A stretch of 64,000 nucleotides of DNA from Imbroritus primus (GCF_964332355.1 NZ_OZ201293.1:1488001-1552000); one strand, 5' to 3'; counted from the first letter of the stretch, positions 7,893 to 17,583 are shown. The notes: generated from the sequence alone by a model not told the origin. Numbers and translations are program-made.

Positions 7893-9257
7893 ATGCAAAC
7901 GATATTCGCCTTCATCATTGCCCTTGGCATCCTGATCTTCATCCACGAGATGGGGCATTACCTTGCGGCTCGCTGGTGCGGCGTGAAGGTCCTGCGTTTT
8001 TCCGTGGGCTTTGGCAAACCGCTGCTGCGCTTCGTATCGCGTGGCCGTGACCAGACCGAGTGGACCGTCGGCGCGATTCCGCTGGGTGGCTATGTCCGCA
8101 TGCTCGACGAGCGTGAGCTGGATGAGGTCGGACAGCATGTCGATCCGGCCGACCTGCCGCGTGCCTTCAACCGGCAGTCGGTGTGGAAGCGCTTTGCCAT
8201 TGTCGCCGCCGGACCTGCCGCCAACTTCCTGCTGGCCATTGTGCTTTACATGATGCTGGCCATGAGCGGCACGCGCGAGCCGGTGGCGATTCTCGATGCA
8301 CCCCCGGCTGAGTCCGCCGCGGCGCTGGCTGGCATTGTCGGCGGCGAGCGCATCGTTGCCCTGCGCGTAGACGACGATAGCGAGGTCATTCGCTCCTGGA
8401 ACAGCTTCCGCATGCGCATGTTCGAGCTCGGGCTCGATGGTGCGGAGCCGGTACTCGAGCTGCGCGCGCCAGATGGCCGTACGCGCACTGTCGCATTGCC
8501 GGAAGTCCCGGACGTGGGGCGCAATCCGGGTGGCGATCCGCTTGCCGCGCTCGGGTTGCAATTGCAGGGCGGTCCGGTGACCGTCACTGAAATCGTTCCA
8601 GACAGCGCGGCCAGCCGTGCCGGACTGATGGTCGGGGACCGTATCGTGGCACTCGATGGCGCGCCGGCAGGCAATGCCGCGAGCCTGATTGCAGCCATCC
8701 GAAGCAAACCGGGTCAGAGCGTGACCATAGGGGTCGAGCGGGCAGGGCAGGCGCACCAGCTGCAGACACTGCTTGGTGCCGATGCCGCTTCGGGCACGCC
8801 GGTCGGCAAGCTCGGAGCCGGGCTGGCCCAGGCGGTGCCGATGGAAGAGGTCAGCTATGGGCTGCAGGATGCCATGGCACGCAGCCTGGGGCAGGTTTGG
8901 TCGACCTCGGTCATGTCGCTGCGTCTGCTGGGCAAGATGCTGGTGGGCGAGGCATCGCTGCAGAACCTGAGCGGGCCCCTGACCGTGGCGAGCTACGCAG
9001 GCAAGGCGGCCGACCTCGGAATTCAGCCCTTCATCCAGTTCCTGGCATTGATCAGCATCAGCTTGGGAGTGCTGAATTTGTTACCCATTCCGGTATTGGA
9101 TGGGGGGCATTTGCTGTATTATTGCGTAGAAATTTTGACCGGCAGGCCCATCCCGGAACACTGGCAGATGGCGCTTCAAAAGGTCGGTATGGCGTGCATT
9201 CTTCTGTTGACATCGCTGGCGTTGTTCAACGATTTCAGCCGCCTGCTGCAGACGTAG
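7893..9257 (+). CDS. rseP: Site-2 metalloprotease RseP with PDZ domains
   Basis: Inner-membrane zinc protease that cleaves anti-sigma factors such as RseA and cleared signal peptides. The 454-residue protein has HEMGH at residues 18-22 within the first membrane helix, the zinc and catalytic motif of S2P proteases, and a C-terminal NLLPIPVLDGGHL providing the third metal ligand. PDZ sequence is clear around GPVTVTEIVPDSAASRAGL. The start at 7893 places the first helix correctly; an upstream reading from 7707 overlaps dxr and is not RseP-like. Followed by bamA, the usual order. Confidence 0.96.
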   Translation: MQTIFAFIIALGILIFIHEMGHYLAARWCGVKVLRFSVGFGKPLLRFVSRGRDQTEWTVGAIPLGGYVRMLDERELDEVGQHVDPADLPRAFNRQSVWKRFAIVAAGPAANFLLAIVLYMMLAMSGTREPVAILDAPPAESAAALAGIVGGERIVALRVDDDSEVIRSWNSFRMRMFELGLDGAEPVLELRAPDGRTRTVALPEVPDVGRNPGGDPLAALGLQLQGGPVTVTEIVPDSAASRAGLMVGDRIVALDGAPAGNAASLIAAIRSKPGQSVTIGVERAGQAHQLQTLLGADAASGTPVGKLGAGLAQAVPMEEVSYGLQDAMARSLGQVWSTSVMSLRLLGKMLVGEASLQNLSGPLTVASYAGKAADLGIQPFIQFLALISISLGVLNLLPIPVLDGGHLLYYCVEILTGRPIPEHWQMALQKVGMACILLLTSLALFNDFSRLLQT

Positions 9258-9377
9258 GAATCACGCACTGTATCCAGTACGCCATCCGTCGTCACAAACT
9301 CGAGCACTGGCCGCGCCACGGCGCAGCCGGGACGGCACAGGCGTGCTGTGATGGATATCAAACCGAGGGGATCCAAG

Positions 9378-11681
9378 TTGATCAGGAAACAACGTCGCTC
9401 GCTGAGTCTGCTAACGGCTTCCATTCTGGCGGCGCTCACTGTGCCGGCCTGGGCTGCCGAACCGTTCGTGGTGCGCGATATCCGCGTAGAGGGCTTGCAG
9501 CGTGTCGAACCCGGCACGGTATTCGGCTACCTGCCGGTGCGTGTCGGCGAGACGTTCGATGATACGAAGGGCTCCGAGGCGATCAAGACGCTGTACAACA
9601 CGGGCTTCTTCAAGGACGTACAGATCCGCTCCGAGAACGGCGTGCTCGTCGTGGTGGTGGAAGAGCGCCCGGCGATCTCCCAGCTCGATTTCGTCGGCAT
9701 CAAGGAGTTCGACAAGGACACGCTGCGCCGCTCCCTGCGTGCCGTCGGCGTGGCCGAGGCGCGGTCCTACGATCGCTCGATGATCGAGCGCGCCGAACAG
9801 GAGTTGAAGCGCCAGTACGTAGCGCGTGGCTACTACGCCGCTGAAGTGCAGAGTACCGTCACGCCGATCGAACGCAACCGCGTGTCGGTGGTGTTCAATG
9901 TCGACGAAGGCTCGGTCGCCAAGATCCGCGAGATCAATTTCATTGGCAACAAGGTGTTCAAAGAAAGCACGCTGCGCGACGAGATGCAGCTGGCCACGCC
10001 GAACTGGCTGTCGTGGTACACCAAGAACGATCTGTATTCCAAGCAGAAGCTGACCGCCGACCTCGAGGCTCTCCGCTCCTTCTACCTGAACCGCGGCTAC
10101 CTGGAGTTCGCGATCGAGTCCACGCAGGTCTCGATCACGCCCGACAAGAAGGACATCGCGCTGACCATCAACATCAAGGAAGGCGAGCAGTACAAGGTCT
10201 CCGACATCAACTTCTCCGGCGAGCTGCTCGGCAAGCAGGAGGAGATGGAAAAGCTGTTGAAGCTGAAGAAGGGCGACGTGTTCTCGTCCGAAAAGCTGAC
10301 TGAGACGACCAAGGCCATCACCGACCTGCTCGGCACGTATGGCTACGCCTTCACCACGATCAACCCACAGCCGCAGATCAACCAGGAAACGCGCGAGGTC
10401 GCCCTCACGCTGGTGGTGGATCCGGGCCGTCGCGTGTATGTGCGCCGCATCAACGTGGTCGGCAACAACAAGACGCGCGACGAAGTGGTGCGTCGCGAAA
10501 TGCGCCAGTTCGAAAGCTCGTGGTTCGATGGCGAAAAGCTGAAGCTCTCGCAGGACCGCATCAACCGGACCGGCTACTTCACCGATACCAATATCACCAC
10601 GGAAGATGTGCCGGGCGCACCCGATCAGGTGGACGTCAACGTCAACGTCACCGAGCGTCCGACCGGCCAGCTGACCCTCGGCCTGGGCTTTTCGTCCACC
10701 GACAAGCTCGTGCTGCAGGCCGGTATCAAGCAGGAGAACGTCTTTGGCTCCGGCACCAGTCTTGGTCTCGATATCAATACCGGCAAGGCATTCCGTACGC
10801 TGTCCGTGAACCACCACGACCCGTACTTCACGATCGACGGTATCAGCCGCACCACCGACCTGTACTACCGTACCTCGCGTCCGCTGTACTACGCAGGTAA
10901 TGGCGACCAGGACTACAAGGTGGTGAGCGCGGGCGGCGGCGTCAAGTTCGGCGTGCCGTTCTCCGAGCTCGATACCGTGTTCTTCGGTATCGGCTACGAA
11001 AACACCAAGCTCGATGTCACCAACAATACGCCGCAAGCCTACCGCGACTTCGTGCGTGACTTTGGCCGCCAGACGCACAACTTCCCGTTCACCATCGGCT
11101 GGGCGCGCGATGGCCGCGACAGCGCGCTGGTGCCGACCAAGGGCCGCTACCAGCAGGCCAACCTTGAAGTCGGCGTTCCGGGGGGTGACCTGCAGTACTA
11201 TCGCGGCTCGTACCAGCACCAGTACTACTATCCGTTGTCCAAGGCCTTTACGCTGGCATTCAACGGTGAGATTGCCTACGGTCGCGGCTATGCCGGCAAG
11301 GCATTCCCGGTGTTCAAGAACTACTTCGCCGGCGGTATCGGCTCGGTACGCGGCTACGACACTGCTTCACTGGGGCCGAAGGAAGCCAATGGCGATCCGA
11401 TCGGCGGTGCCTCCAAGCTGATTGCCAACGTGGAATTCATCTTCCCGCTGCCGGGCTCCGGTGTCGATCGTACCTTGCGTCTTTTCACCTTCTTCGACGC
11501 GGGTAACGTTTACGGCGAAAAAGAGAACTACAATCTGAGCGAGTTGCGCTATTCGACGGGTCTTGGCCTGTCGTGGCTGTCGCCGATCGGTCCGCTCAAG
11601 CTCAGCGTGGGTTTCCCGCTGCGCCGCAAGCCGGATGATCGCACCCAGCGCTTCCAGTTCCAGATCGGTACGGCATTCTGA
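9378..11681 (+). CDS. bamA: Outer membrane protein assembly factor BamA
   Basis: Omp85 insertase that folds beta-barrel proteins into the outer membrane. After a signal peptide ending ...VPAWA, five POTRA domains are followed by a 16-strand C-terminal barrel finishing in a terminal Phe (QFQIGTAF). I chose the TTG at 9378 because GAGGGG lies just before it and it gives a compact signal peptide (MIRKQRRSLSLLTASIL). A GTG at 9348 and ATG at 9351 are in frame but poorly spaced from any ribosome binding site. From the TTG the product has 767 residues, normal for the family. Next gene is skp, 11 bp away. Confidence 0.95.
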   Translation: MIRKQRRSLSLLTASILAALTVPAWAAEPFVVRDIRVEGLQRVEPGTVFGYLPVRVGETFDDTKGSEAIKTLYNTGFFKDVQIRSENGVLVVVVEERPAISQLDFVGIKEFDKDTLRRSLRAVGVAEARSYDRSMIERAEQELKRQYVARGYYAAEVQSTVTPIERNRVSVVFNVDEGSVAKIREINFIGNKVFKESTLRDEMQLATPNWLSWYTKNDLYSKQKLTADLEALRSFYLNRGYLEFAIESTQVSITPDKKDIALTINIKEGEQYKVSDINFSGELLGKQEEMEKLLKLKKGDVFSSEKLTETTKAITDLLGTYGYAFTTINPQPQINQETREVALTLVVDPGRRVYVRRINVVGNNKTRDEVVRREMRQFESSWFDGEKLKLSQDRINRTGYFTDTNITTEDVPGAPDQVDVNVNVTERPTGQLTLGLGFSSTDKLVLQAGIKQENVFGSGTSLGLDINTGKAFRTLSVNHHDPYFTIDGISRTTDLYYRTSRPLYYAGNGDQDYKVVSAGGGVKFGVPFSELDTVFFGIGYENTKLDVTNNTPQAYRDFVRDFGRQTHNFPFTIGWARDGRDSALVPTKGRYQQANLEVGVPGGDLQYYRGSYQHQYYYPLSKAFTLAFNGEIAYGRGYAGKAFPVFKNYFAGGIGSVRGYDTASLGPKEANGDPIGGASKLIANVEFIFPLPGSGVDRTLRLFTFFDAGNVYGEKENYNLSELRYSTGLGLSWLSPIGPLKLSVGFPLRRKPDDRTQRFQFQIGTAF

Positions 11682-11692
11682 CAAAGGATTAC

Positions 11693-12220
11693 ATGATGGC
11701 CTCCCTGCAAGTTTCCCGTTTCTACGCTGTTTTGGCCTTGTGCGGCGCGGCTGCAGCCTGGGCAGCCCCTGTCCACGCACAGGAGGCCCGGATTGCAGCG
11801 GTGAACTCGGAGCGGATCCTGCGCGAGTCGCAACCCGCCAAGGCAGCCCAGAGCAAGCTGGAACAGGAGTTTTCCAAGCGTGACAAGGAGCTGCAGGACC
11901 TGGCGAACCGCGTCAAGTCGCTGGCCGAGAAACTCGACAAGGATGGCCCCGTGCTGTCCGAATCCGAGCGTGCGCGTCGTCAGCGCGAGCTGGCTGACCA
12001 GGACCGCGAATTCCAGCGCAAGCAGCGCGAGTTCCGTGAAGACCTGAACCAGCGCCGCAACGAGGAACTGGGCCTGGTGCTCGAACGCGCCAACCGCGCC
12101 ATCCGCCAGATCGCCGAGCAGCGCAAGTACGACCTGATCGTGCAGGAAGCGGTATATGTCAGCCCGCGCATCGATATCACCGATGAGGTGATGAAGTCCC
12201 TGAATGCCGGTGGCCGTTAA
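11693..12220 (+). CDS. skp: Periplasmic OmpH/Skp-family chaperone
   Basis: Holds unfolded outer membrane proteins in the periplasm on their way to BamA. The 175-residue protein has a signal peptide with a likely cleavage near PVHAQ (about residue 30), then a long Lys/Arg/Glu-rich coiled-coil region forming the tentacles of the Skp trimer, and a C-terminal beta strand segment (YDLIVQEAVYVSPRIDITDE). It lies between bamA and lpxD, the conserved context. A second ATG one codon in is also possible. Confidence 0.93.
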   Translation: MMASLQVSRFYAVLALCGAAAAWAAPVHAQEARIAAVNSERILRESQPAKAAQSKLEQEFSKRDKELQDLANRVKSLAEKLDKDGPVLSESERARRQRELADQDREFQRKQREFREDLNQRRNEELGLVLERANRAIRQIAEQRKYDLIVQEAVYVSPRIDITDEVMKSLNAGGR

Positions 12221-12271
12221 CCTGATCGTTTTACAGCGCACGCTGGTTACGCCACCTTCCGGAGCCGTCTG

Positions 12272-13342
12272 ATGTTCCCCACGCTCGCGCTTCTGGCGCA
12301 GGAAGGCGGGGCTCAGGTCATCGGAAACGATAGCGCCACGGTGGGCGGTCTCGCACCGCTCGACCAGGCCGGACCTGAGCAGTTGTCTTTTCTTTCCAAT
12401 CCCCTGTATCTCCCGCAGGCTGGCGCCTCGCGCGCCGGCGCGATCATTGTTTCCCGCAAGGATTTCGACGCGCTGACAGAGCAGGGCCAGACCGGCCAGC
12501 GCAACTGGCTGATCGCCGCCAATCCATACGCCTGTTTTGCGCGGATCGCCCAGTGGTTCGAGCGACAGGGCAGGCCTGCAGCATTGCCTGGCGTGCATCC
12601 GAGTGCCGTGGTCGCCGCAGATGCCGTGGTTCCCGTGAGTTGCGTCATCGGCCCTAACGTCGTGATCGAATCCGGCGCACGCCTCGGTGAACGCGTGCGC
12701 ATCGTAGCCAATGCGTTCATTGGCGCCGGAGCGGAAATTGGCGACGACACCGTAATCCAGCCGCAGGTAACGGTTTACCACGGTTGCGTGGTTGGCCGGC
12801 GCGGTATTATCCATAGCGGCGTTGTCATTGGCGCGGATGGTTTCGGCTTTGCCCCGGATTTCGGGCCGACTGGCGGCGAATGGGTCAAGATCCCGCAGAC
12901 CGGACGCGCTGTGATCGGCGACGATGTCGAGATTGGCGCCAATACGACCATCGACCGTGGCGCCATGGCCGATACCGTCATCGAGCAGGGTTGCAAGCTC
13001 GACAACCAGATCCAGATCGCGCATAACGTGCGTGTGGGCGCCTATACGGTCATCGCCGGCTGTGCCGCGATTGCCGGCAGTACGAAGGTGGGGCGCTACT
13101 GCATCATCGGCGGATCCGCCAACCTTGCCGGTCACCTGACGATTGCCGACAAGGTCACCATTTCGGGCGGGACGTCGATCACCAAGTCGATTGCCGCACC
13201 CGGACATTTCACCAGCGTATTCCCATTCATGCCCCACGCGGAATGGGAGCGCAATGCGGCTATCGTGCGCGGCCTTGGCCGCCTGCGCAGCCGCCTGCAA
13301 CAAGTTGAAAAACAGATTTCCTCCCGAGCCACAGAAGAATGA
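12272..13342 (+). CDS. lpxD: UDP-3-O-acylglucosamine N-acyltransferase
   Basis: Third step of lipid A synthesis: adds the second 3-hydroxyacyl chain from ACP to UDP-3-O-acyl-GlcN. The 356-residue protein has the N-terminal uridine-binding domain (around LSFLSNPLY) and a left-handed beta-helix of hexapeptide repeats from about residue 105, including the catalytic His in QIAHNVRVG. The stop overlaps fabZ by four bases. Confidence 0.96.
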   Translation: MFPTLALLAQEGGAQVIGNDSATVGGLAPLDQAGPEQLSFLSNPLYLPQAGASRAGAIIVSRKDFDALTEQGQTGQRNWLIAANPYACFARIAQWFERQGRPAALPGVHPSAVVAADAVVPVSCVIGPNVVIESGARLGERVRIVANAFIGAGAEIGDDTVIQPQVTVYHGCVVGRRGIIHSGVVIGADGFGFAPDFGPTGGEWVKIPQTGRAVIGDDVEIGANTTIDRGAMADTVIEQGCKLDNQIQIAHNVRVGAYTVIAGCAAIAGSTKVGRYCIIGGSANLAGHLTIADKVTISGGTSITKSIAAPGHFTSVFPFMPHAEWERNAAIVRGLGRLRSRLQQVEKQISSRATEE

Positions 13343-13815
13343 CAGACGAAAATCAGGCTGCGCCGGACGCAGTCAATATGGACATTCACAGCATCATCAA
13401 GCTGCTGCCGCACCGCTATCCGATCCTGCTGGTCGACCGGGTGCTGGAATTCGTACCGCAGCAGCGCATCAAAGCGCTGAAGAACGTCACGATCAACGAG
13501 CCGTATTTCATGGGCCACTTCCCGAATCACCCGGTCATGCCGGGCGTGCTGATCCTGGAAGCGCTGGCCCAGACGGCTGCGCTGCTGACTTTCGGTGGCG
13601 AGATGGAGCGCAAGGAAGACCAGGTGTACCTGTTCGTCGGCATCGATGGCGCACGTTTCAAGCGCCAGGTCACGCCCGGCGACCAGCTGCATCTCAATGT
13701 CGAGGTGCTGCGCTATATCCGCGGTATCTGGAAATTCAAGGCGTTCGCCACCGTGGATGGTCAGGTGGTGGCAGAGGCCGAGCTGATGTGCACGGTCAAG
13801 CAGGTCGAGTCGTAA
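13339..13815 (+). CDS. fabZ: 3-hydroxyacyl-[ACP] dehydratase
   Basis: Dehydrates 3-hydroxyacyl-ACP in fatty acid elongation and competes with LpxA/LpxD for 3-hydroxyacyl-ACP. The hot-dog fold signature HRYPILLVDRV and the active-site segment GHFPNHPVMPGVLILEAL, with the catalytic His and Glu, are intact. At 158 residues it is the usual length. It begins inside the last codons of lpxD (ATGA overlap). A short tandem repeat lies between its stop codon and lpxA. Confidence 0.96.
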   Translation: MTDENQAAPDAVNMDIHSIIKLLPHRYPILLVDRVLEFVPQQRIKALKNVTINEPYFMGHFPNHPVMPGVLILEALAQTAALLTFGGEMERKEDQVYLFVGIDGARFKRQVTPGDQLHLNVEVLRYIRGIWKFKAFATVDGQVVAEAELMCTVKQVES

Positions 13816-13828
13816 CCGGCTCCTCAAC

Positions 13829-13872
13829 GAGTCGTAAATCCGGAGTCGCAAACCCCGGAGTCGCAAACCCCG
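13829..13872 (+). repeat. Three tandem copies of a 14-15 bp unit in the fabZ-lpxA spacer
   Basis: GAGTCGTAAATCCG (13829-13842), GAGTCGCAAACCCCG (13843-13857) and GAGTCGCAAACCCCG (13858-13872) are consecutive. The end of fabZ itself, GAGTCGTAA at 13807-13815, matches the start of the unit, so the array probably arose by duplication of the fabZ stop-codon region. Confidence 0.8.
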
Positions 13873-13920
13873 CGAGCCGGAAGCCGCGAGGCGGTCCGGC
13901 ACCAGCAAGGAACAGAGTGC

Positions 13921-14727
13921 ATGACGCAGATACACCCAACCGCAATCGTCGATCCGCAAGCTGAACTGGCCCCTGATGTCGAGGTCGGCCCGTACACGGT
14001 CATCGGGCCGAACGTGCAGATCGGCGCGGGGTCCCGGATCGGTGCGCATACCGTGATCGAAGGGCACACCACCATCGGCAGCGGTAACCGCATCGGCCAC
14101 TATGCCGCCCTGGGGGGCGATCCGCAGGACATGAAGTACCGTGGCGAACCGACGCGCCTGACGATCGGCGATCGCAACACCATCCGCGAATTCACTACGA
14201 TTCACACCGGCACAGTCCAGGACGAGGGCGTCACCAGCATTGGCGACGACAACTGGATCATGGCGTACGTGCATATTGCGCATGACTGCCGCGTGGGCAA
14301 CCACACGGTGTTTTCCAGCAATGCGCAGATCGCCGGTCATGTGACCGTGGGCGACTGGGCCATCATGGGCGGCATGTCGGGCGTGCACCAGTTCGTGCGC
14401 ATCGGCGAGCATGCCATGCTGGGCGGCGCCTCCGCGCTCGTGCAGGACCTGCCGCCGTTCGTCATTGCCGCGAGCGACAAGGGCGGCAACAAGGCCGCGC
14501 CGCACGGCGTGAACGTCGAGGGACTGCGTCGCCGTGGCTTCAGCGCCGAGCAGATTGCAGCGCTGCGCACCGCCTACCGGCAACTGTACAAGACAGGGCT
14601 GAGCTTCGACGATGCCAAGGCCGCCATCGCGGCGGACATCGCCACCCTGAACGACGCTACCGCCACCGCACCGGTCCAGCGCTTTCTCGATTTCGTGGCC
14701 GCATCCACACGCGGTATCGTGCGCTGA
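13921..14727 (+). CDS. lpxA: UDP-N-acetylglucosamine acyltransferase
   Basis: First step of lipid A synthesis: transfers a 3-hydroxyacyl chain to UDP-GlcNAc. The 268-residue protein is almost wholly hexapeptide repeats (IHPTAIVDPQAELAPDVEVG onward), with the catalytic His in the VHIAHDCRVG coil and the C-terminal helical domain. Its final TGA shares a base with the lpxB ATG (TGATG), so lpxB is probably translated by coupling. Confidence 0.96.
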   Translation: MTQIHPTAIVDPQAELAPDVEVGPYTVIGPNVQIGAGSRIGAHTVIEGHTTIGSGNRIGHYAALGGDPQDMKYRGEPTRLTIGDRNTIREFTTIHTGTVQDEGVTSIGDDNWIMAYVHIAHDCRVGNHTVFSSNAQIAGHVTVGDWAIMGGMSGVHQFVRIGEHAMLGGASALVQDLPPFVIAASDKGGNKAAPHGVNVEGLRRRGFSAEQIAALRTAYRQLYKTGLSFDDAKAAIAADIATLNDATATAPVQRFLDFVAASTRGIVR

Positions 14728-15890
14728 TGCAGGGAGTGGCACAGGCACCCGCCATCGCGCTGGTCGCCGGCGAAACCTCCGGCGACCTGCTGGCATCCCT
14801 GATGCTGCGTGGCTTGGCAGAACGCTTGCCGGCCGCCACCTACACCGGTATCGGTGGACCGCGCATGGCGGCACAGGGCTTCAAAGCCCAGTGGCCCATG
14901 GACAAGCTGGCAGTACGCGGTTATGTCGAAGCGCTCCGGCACGTGCCGGAGATTCTTGCGATCCGCAACCGGCTGCGACGTCAGTTACTCGCGAATCCGC
15001 CCGCATGCTTCGTCGGTGTCGATGCGCCGGATTTCAACCTGGATCTTGAGCTCAAGCTCCGCAGTGCCGGCATTCCCACCGTGCATTTCGTCAGCCCGTC
15101 GATCTGGGCATGGCGCGGCGGGCGCATCCACAAGATCGCGCGGGCGGTCGACCACATGCTGTGCGTCTTTCCCTTCGAGCAGGAAATCTATGCCAAAGCT
15201 GGTATTGCCGCGACCTATGTCGGGCATCCGCTGGCCGATGTGATCCCGCTGATTCCCGATGTTGCAGGCGCACGCGAGAGCCTTGGCCTGCCGCTGGCGC
15301 GCAAGATGATCGCGGTCATGCCTGGCAGCCGCGAATCCGAGGTGCGACTGATCGGGCCATCATTCTTTGGCGCGATGGAGCATATGCAGCGCGCGGAGCC
15401 CGATCTCAGTTTTGTGATTCCGGCTGCCAATCCGCATCTGCGTGCCCGTCTGGAAGCGCTGCAAGCCGCGCACGGCCGCCTGAACCTGACCATCACGGAT
15501 GGCCAGTCGCACGCCGTGATGGAAGCCGCGGACGTGATCCTGCTGGCGAGCGGTACAGCCACGCTCGAAGCGGCGCTGTACAAGAAGCCGATGGTGATTT
15601 CCTACAAGGTGCCCTGGCTGACGGCGCAGATCATGAAGCGGCAGGGTTATCTGCCGTATGTGGGGCTGCCGAATATCCTGGCCGGCCGCTTCGTAGTACC
15701 GGAACTGCTGCAGGACGACGCCACGCCGGAAGCGCTGGCGCACGAAACACTGCACCTGCTGCACGACGAGTCGAATGCCGCGGCGCTGCGCACGCACTTT
15801 ACCGACATGCACCTCACGCTCAAGCAGAACACGGCGGCGCTCGCAGCCGAGGTGGTGGTCGACCTGCTGCAAGCACGCGGACGGATCTGA
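14727..15890 (+). CDS. lpxB: Lipid A disaccharide synthase
   Basis: Joins UDP-2,3-diacylglucosamine and lipid X to form the lipid A disaccharide at the inner membrane. The 387-residue GT19 enzyme shows GETSGDLLASL near residue 12, DAPDFNL, the SPSIWAWRGGRI segment and the nucleotide-binding AVMPGSRESEV. It starts in the lpxA stop codon and ends one base before the rnhB start, so the three genes form one transcript. Confidence 0.96.
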   Translation: MQGVAQAPAIALVAGETSGDLLASLMLRGLAERLPAATYTGIGGPRMAAQGFKAQWPMDKLAVRGYVEALRHVPEILAIRNRLRRQLLANPPACFVGVDAPDFNLDLELKLRSAGIPTVHFVSPSIWAWRGGRIHKIARAVDHMLCVFPFEQEIYAKAGIAATYVGHPLADVIPLIPDVAGARESLGLPLARKMIAVMPGSRESEVRLIGPSFFGAMEHMQRAEPDLSFVIPAANPHLRARLEALQAAHGRLNLTITDGQSHAVMEAADVILLASGTATLEAALYKKPMVISYKVPWLTAQIMKRQGYLPYVGLPNILAGRFVVPELLQDDATPEALAHETLHLLHDESNAAALRTHFTDMHLTLKQNTAALAAEVVVDLLQARGRI

Positions 15891-15891
15891 C

Positions 15892-16542
15892 ATGCTGTTC
15901 GCCGAACTCGACCGGACTGCCCAGCGCCTGTGCGGCGTTGATGAAGCTGGCCGTGGCCCGCTTGCCGGGCCGGTCGTGGCCGCCGCGGTGATTCTCGACC
16001 CGGCACGCCCGATCGCCGGACTGGCCGACTCCAAGGCTCTGACCGCCAAGCGCCGCGCTGCACTGTTCGACGAAATCCAGACGCGCGCCCTGGCCTGGCA
16101 CATTGCCGAAGCCTCGGTCGAGGAAATCGACCAGCTGAATATCCTGCATGCCACCATGCTGGCGATGCAGCGCGCTGTGCACGGCATTCTTGCCAGCGGT
16201 ATCGAGCCCGATCTGGTGCAGGTCGATGGCAACCGCTGCCCGCAGATTCCATGCCGTGTCGAAGCCATCGTCAAGGGCGATGCCCTGGTGCAGGCGATTT
16301 CCGCGGCGTCGATCCTCGCCAAGGTGAGCCGCGACCGCCAGTTGGCTGCCCTGCATGCGCTGCATCCGGAGTATGGTTTCGATGTCCATGCCGGTTATCC
16401 CACGCCACGCCATCTGGCGGCGCTTAACGAGCATGGCCCGACAGCACACCACCGGCGCTCCTTTGCGCCAGTCCGCCAGGCGCTGCTGGCCTTTGGTCAC
16501 GCAGTGCCAGGGCGCACGGATGCTGACGTCGCATCTTTCTGA
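15892..16542 (+). CDS. rnhB: Ribonuclease HII
   Basis: Cleaves RNA in RNA-DNA hybrids and removes misincorporated ribonucleotides. GVDEAGRGPLAGPV at residues 14-27 contains the first two catalytic acidic residues; the C-terminal half includes the conserved SILAKVSRDR. The 216-residue product starts at the ATG two bases after the lpxB stop; a longer reading from 15775 lies inside lpxB in another frame. Confidence 0.96.
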   Translation: MLFAELDRTAQRLCGVDEAGRGPLAGPVVAAAVILDPARPIAGLADSKALTAKRRAALFDEIQTRALAWHIAEASVEEIDQLNILHATMLAMQRAVHGILASGIEPDLVQVDGNRCPQIPCRVEAIVKGDALVQAISAASILAKVSRDRQLAALHALHPEYGFDVHAGYPTPRHLAALNEHGPTAHHRRSFAPVRQALLAFGHAVPGRTDADVASF

Positions 16543-16554
16543 TTCGAGTTTTTC

Positions 16555-17334
16555 GTGAAGCACATCACCTCCCGCGACAATCCGCTATTCAAGCAGTTCA
16601 AGGCACTGGCCGGTTCGACACAGCAGCGCCGCAAGGCCGGCCATTCGCTGCTCGATGGCGTGCACCTGGCCCAAGCATATCTGGCGGCCGGGAAGGTTCC
16701 GGTATGGTGCGTCGTGTCCGAGCGCCATGCTACGCGCGCCGATGTCGATGCCGTGCTGGCGCAGGTGCCGGCACAGGCGGTGGTGGTACTCAGCGACGCG
16801 CTGTTCGGGCAGCTGTCGACCGTAGTAAACGGCATCGACCTGCTGCTGGTGATCGACACGCCGGGCGGCCACTTACCGGCCCGGATCGATACCGATTGCG
16901 TGATTCTCGATGCCATCCAGGACACCGGCAATGTCGGCTCCATCCTACGCAGCGCGGCCGCGGCAGGGATCCGTCACGCCTTCCTCGGCACCGGCTGCGC
17001 CTTCGCGTGGTCGCCGAAGACCCTGCGCGCCGCCATGGGGGCGCATTTCAACCTCAATATCGTCGAACACTGCACGCCCGAGCAACTCGCGCAGCGCCTG
17101 GCCGTGCCGGTCTATGGCACGTCCTCGCACGCGCAGGGCACGCTCTACGAACTGCCGCTGCAGGCGCCGTCTGCGTGGCTGATGGGCAATGAGGGCAGTG
17201 GGGTAACGGAGGCATGGCAGCCCCTGATGACGCAGGCAGTGCGCATTCCGCAGCCGGGCGGGCAGGAGTCGCTCAATGTGGCGGCGGCGGCGGCTGTCTG
17301 CCTATTCGAAATGGTGCGTCAGCGTCATCATTGA
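16555..17334 (+). CDS. TrmH/SpoU-family RNA 2'-O-methyltransferase
   Basis: S-adenosylmethionine-dependent methyltransferase of the SPOUT class acting on rRNA or tRNA ribose. The N-terminus (ITSRDNPLFKQFKAL) is the substrate-binding domain typical of SpoU enzymes. The C-terminal half has the three SPOUT motifs: around DTGNVGSILRSAAAAG, WLMGNEGSGV and RIPQPGGQESLNVAAAAAV, forming the knotted cofactor site. It begins with GTG, and an ATG alternative is not conserved. The exact target cannot be told from sequence; it is not clearly RlmB or TrmH. It is 12 bp after rnhB and ends the long + strand run. Confidence 0.88.
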   Translation: MKHITSRDNPLFKQFKALAGSTQQRRKAGHSLLDGVHLAQAYLAAGKVPVWCVVSERHATRADVDAVLAQVPAQAVVVLSDALFGQLSTVVNGIDLLLVIDTPGGHLPARIDTDCVILDAIQDTGNVGSILRSAAAAGIRHAFLGTGCAFAWSPKTLRAAMGAHFNLNIVEHCTPEQLAQRLAVPVYGTSSHAQGTLYELPLQAPSAWLMGNEGSGVTEAWQPLMTQAVRIPQPGGQESLNVAAAAAVCLFEMVRQRHH

Positions 17335-17583
17335 CTGACTGCTGCTGGCCGGCGTGCGAGGACAGGTGAGGGTGGATGGCGGCGGCTGAGGGCAGGGTCG
17401 CAACCGCTGTGCGCGTAGCCGGCAGCCATCCGGACTGCCCCGCCTTGGGATCGTTTGAGTGATCAGAGTCGTCCGGAGTCCGTCAGGGCACCACCGCACG
17501 AGAAGGCCCGGCAAGGCGTGAAGAGCGGACGGTGGAGCCGGTTCCGTACCTGCACCCGCCTTCCGCCCTAGGGAGCCTGATGC

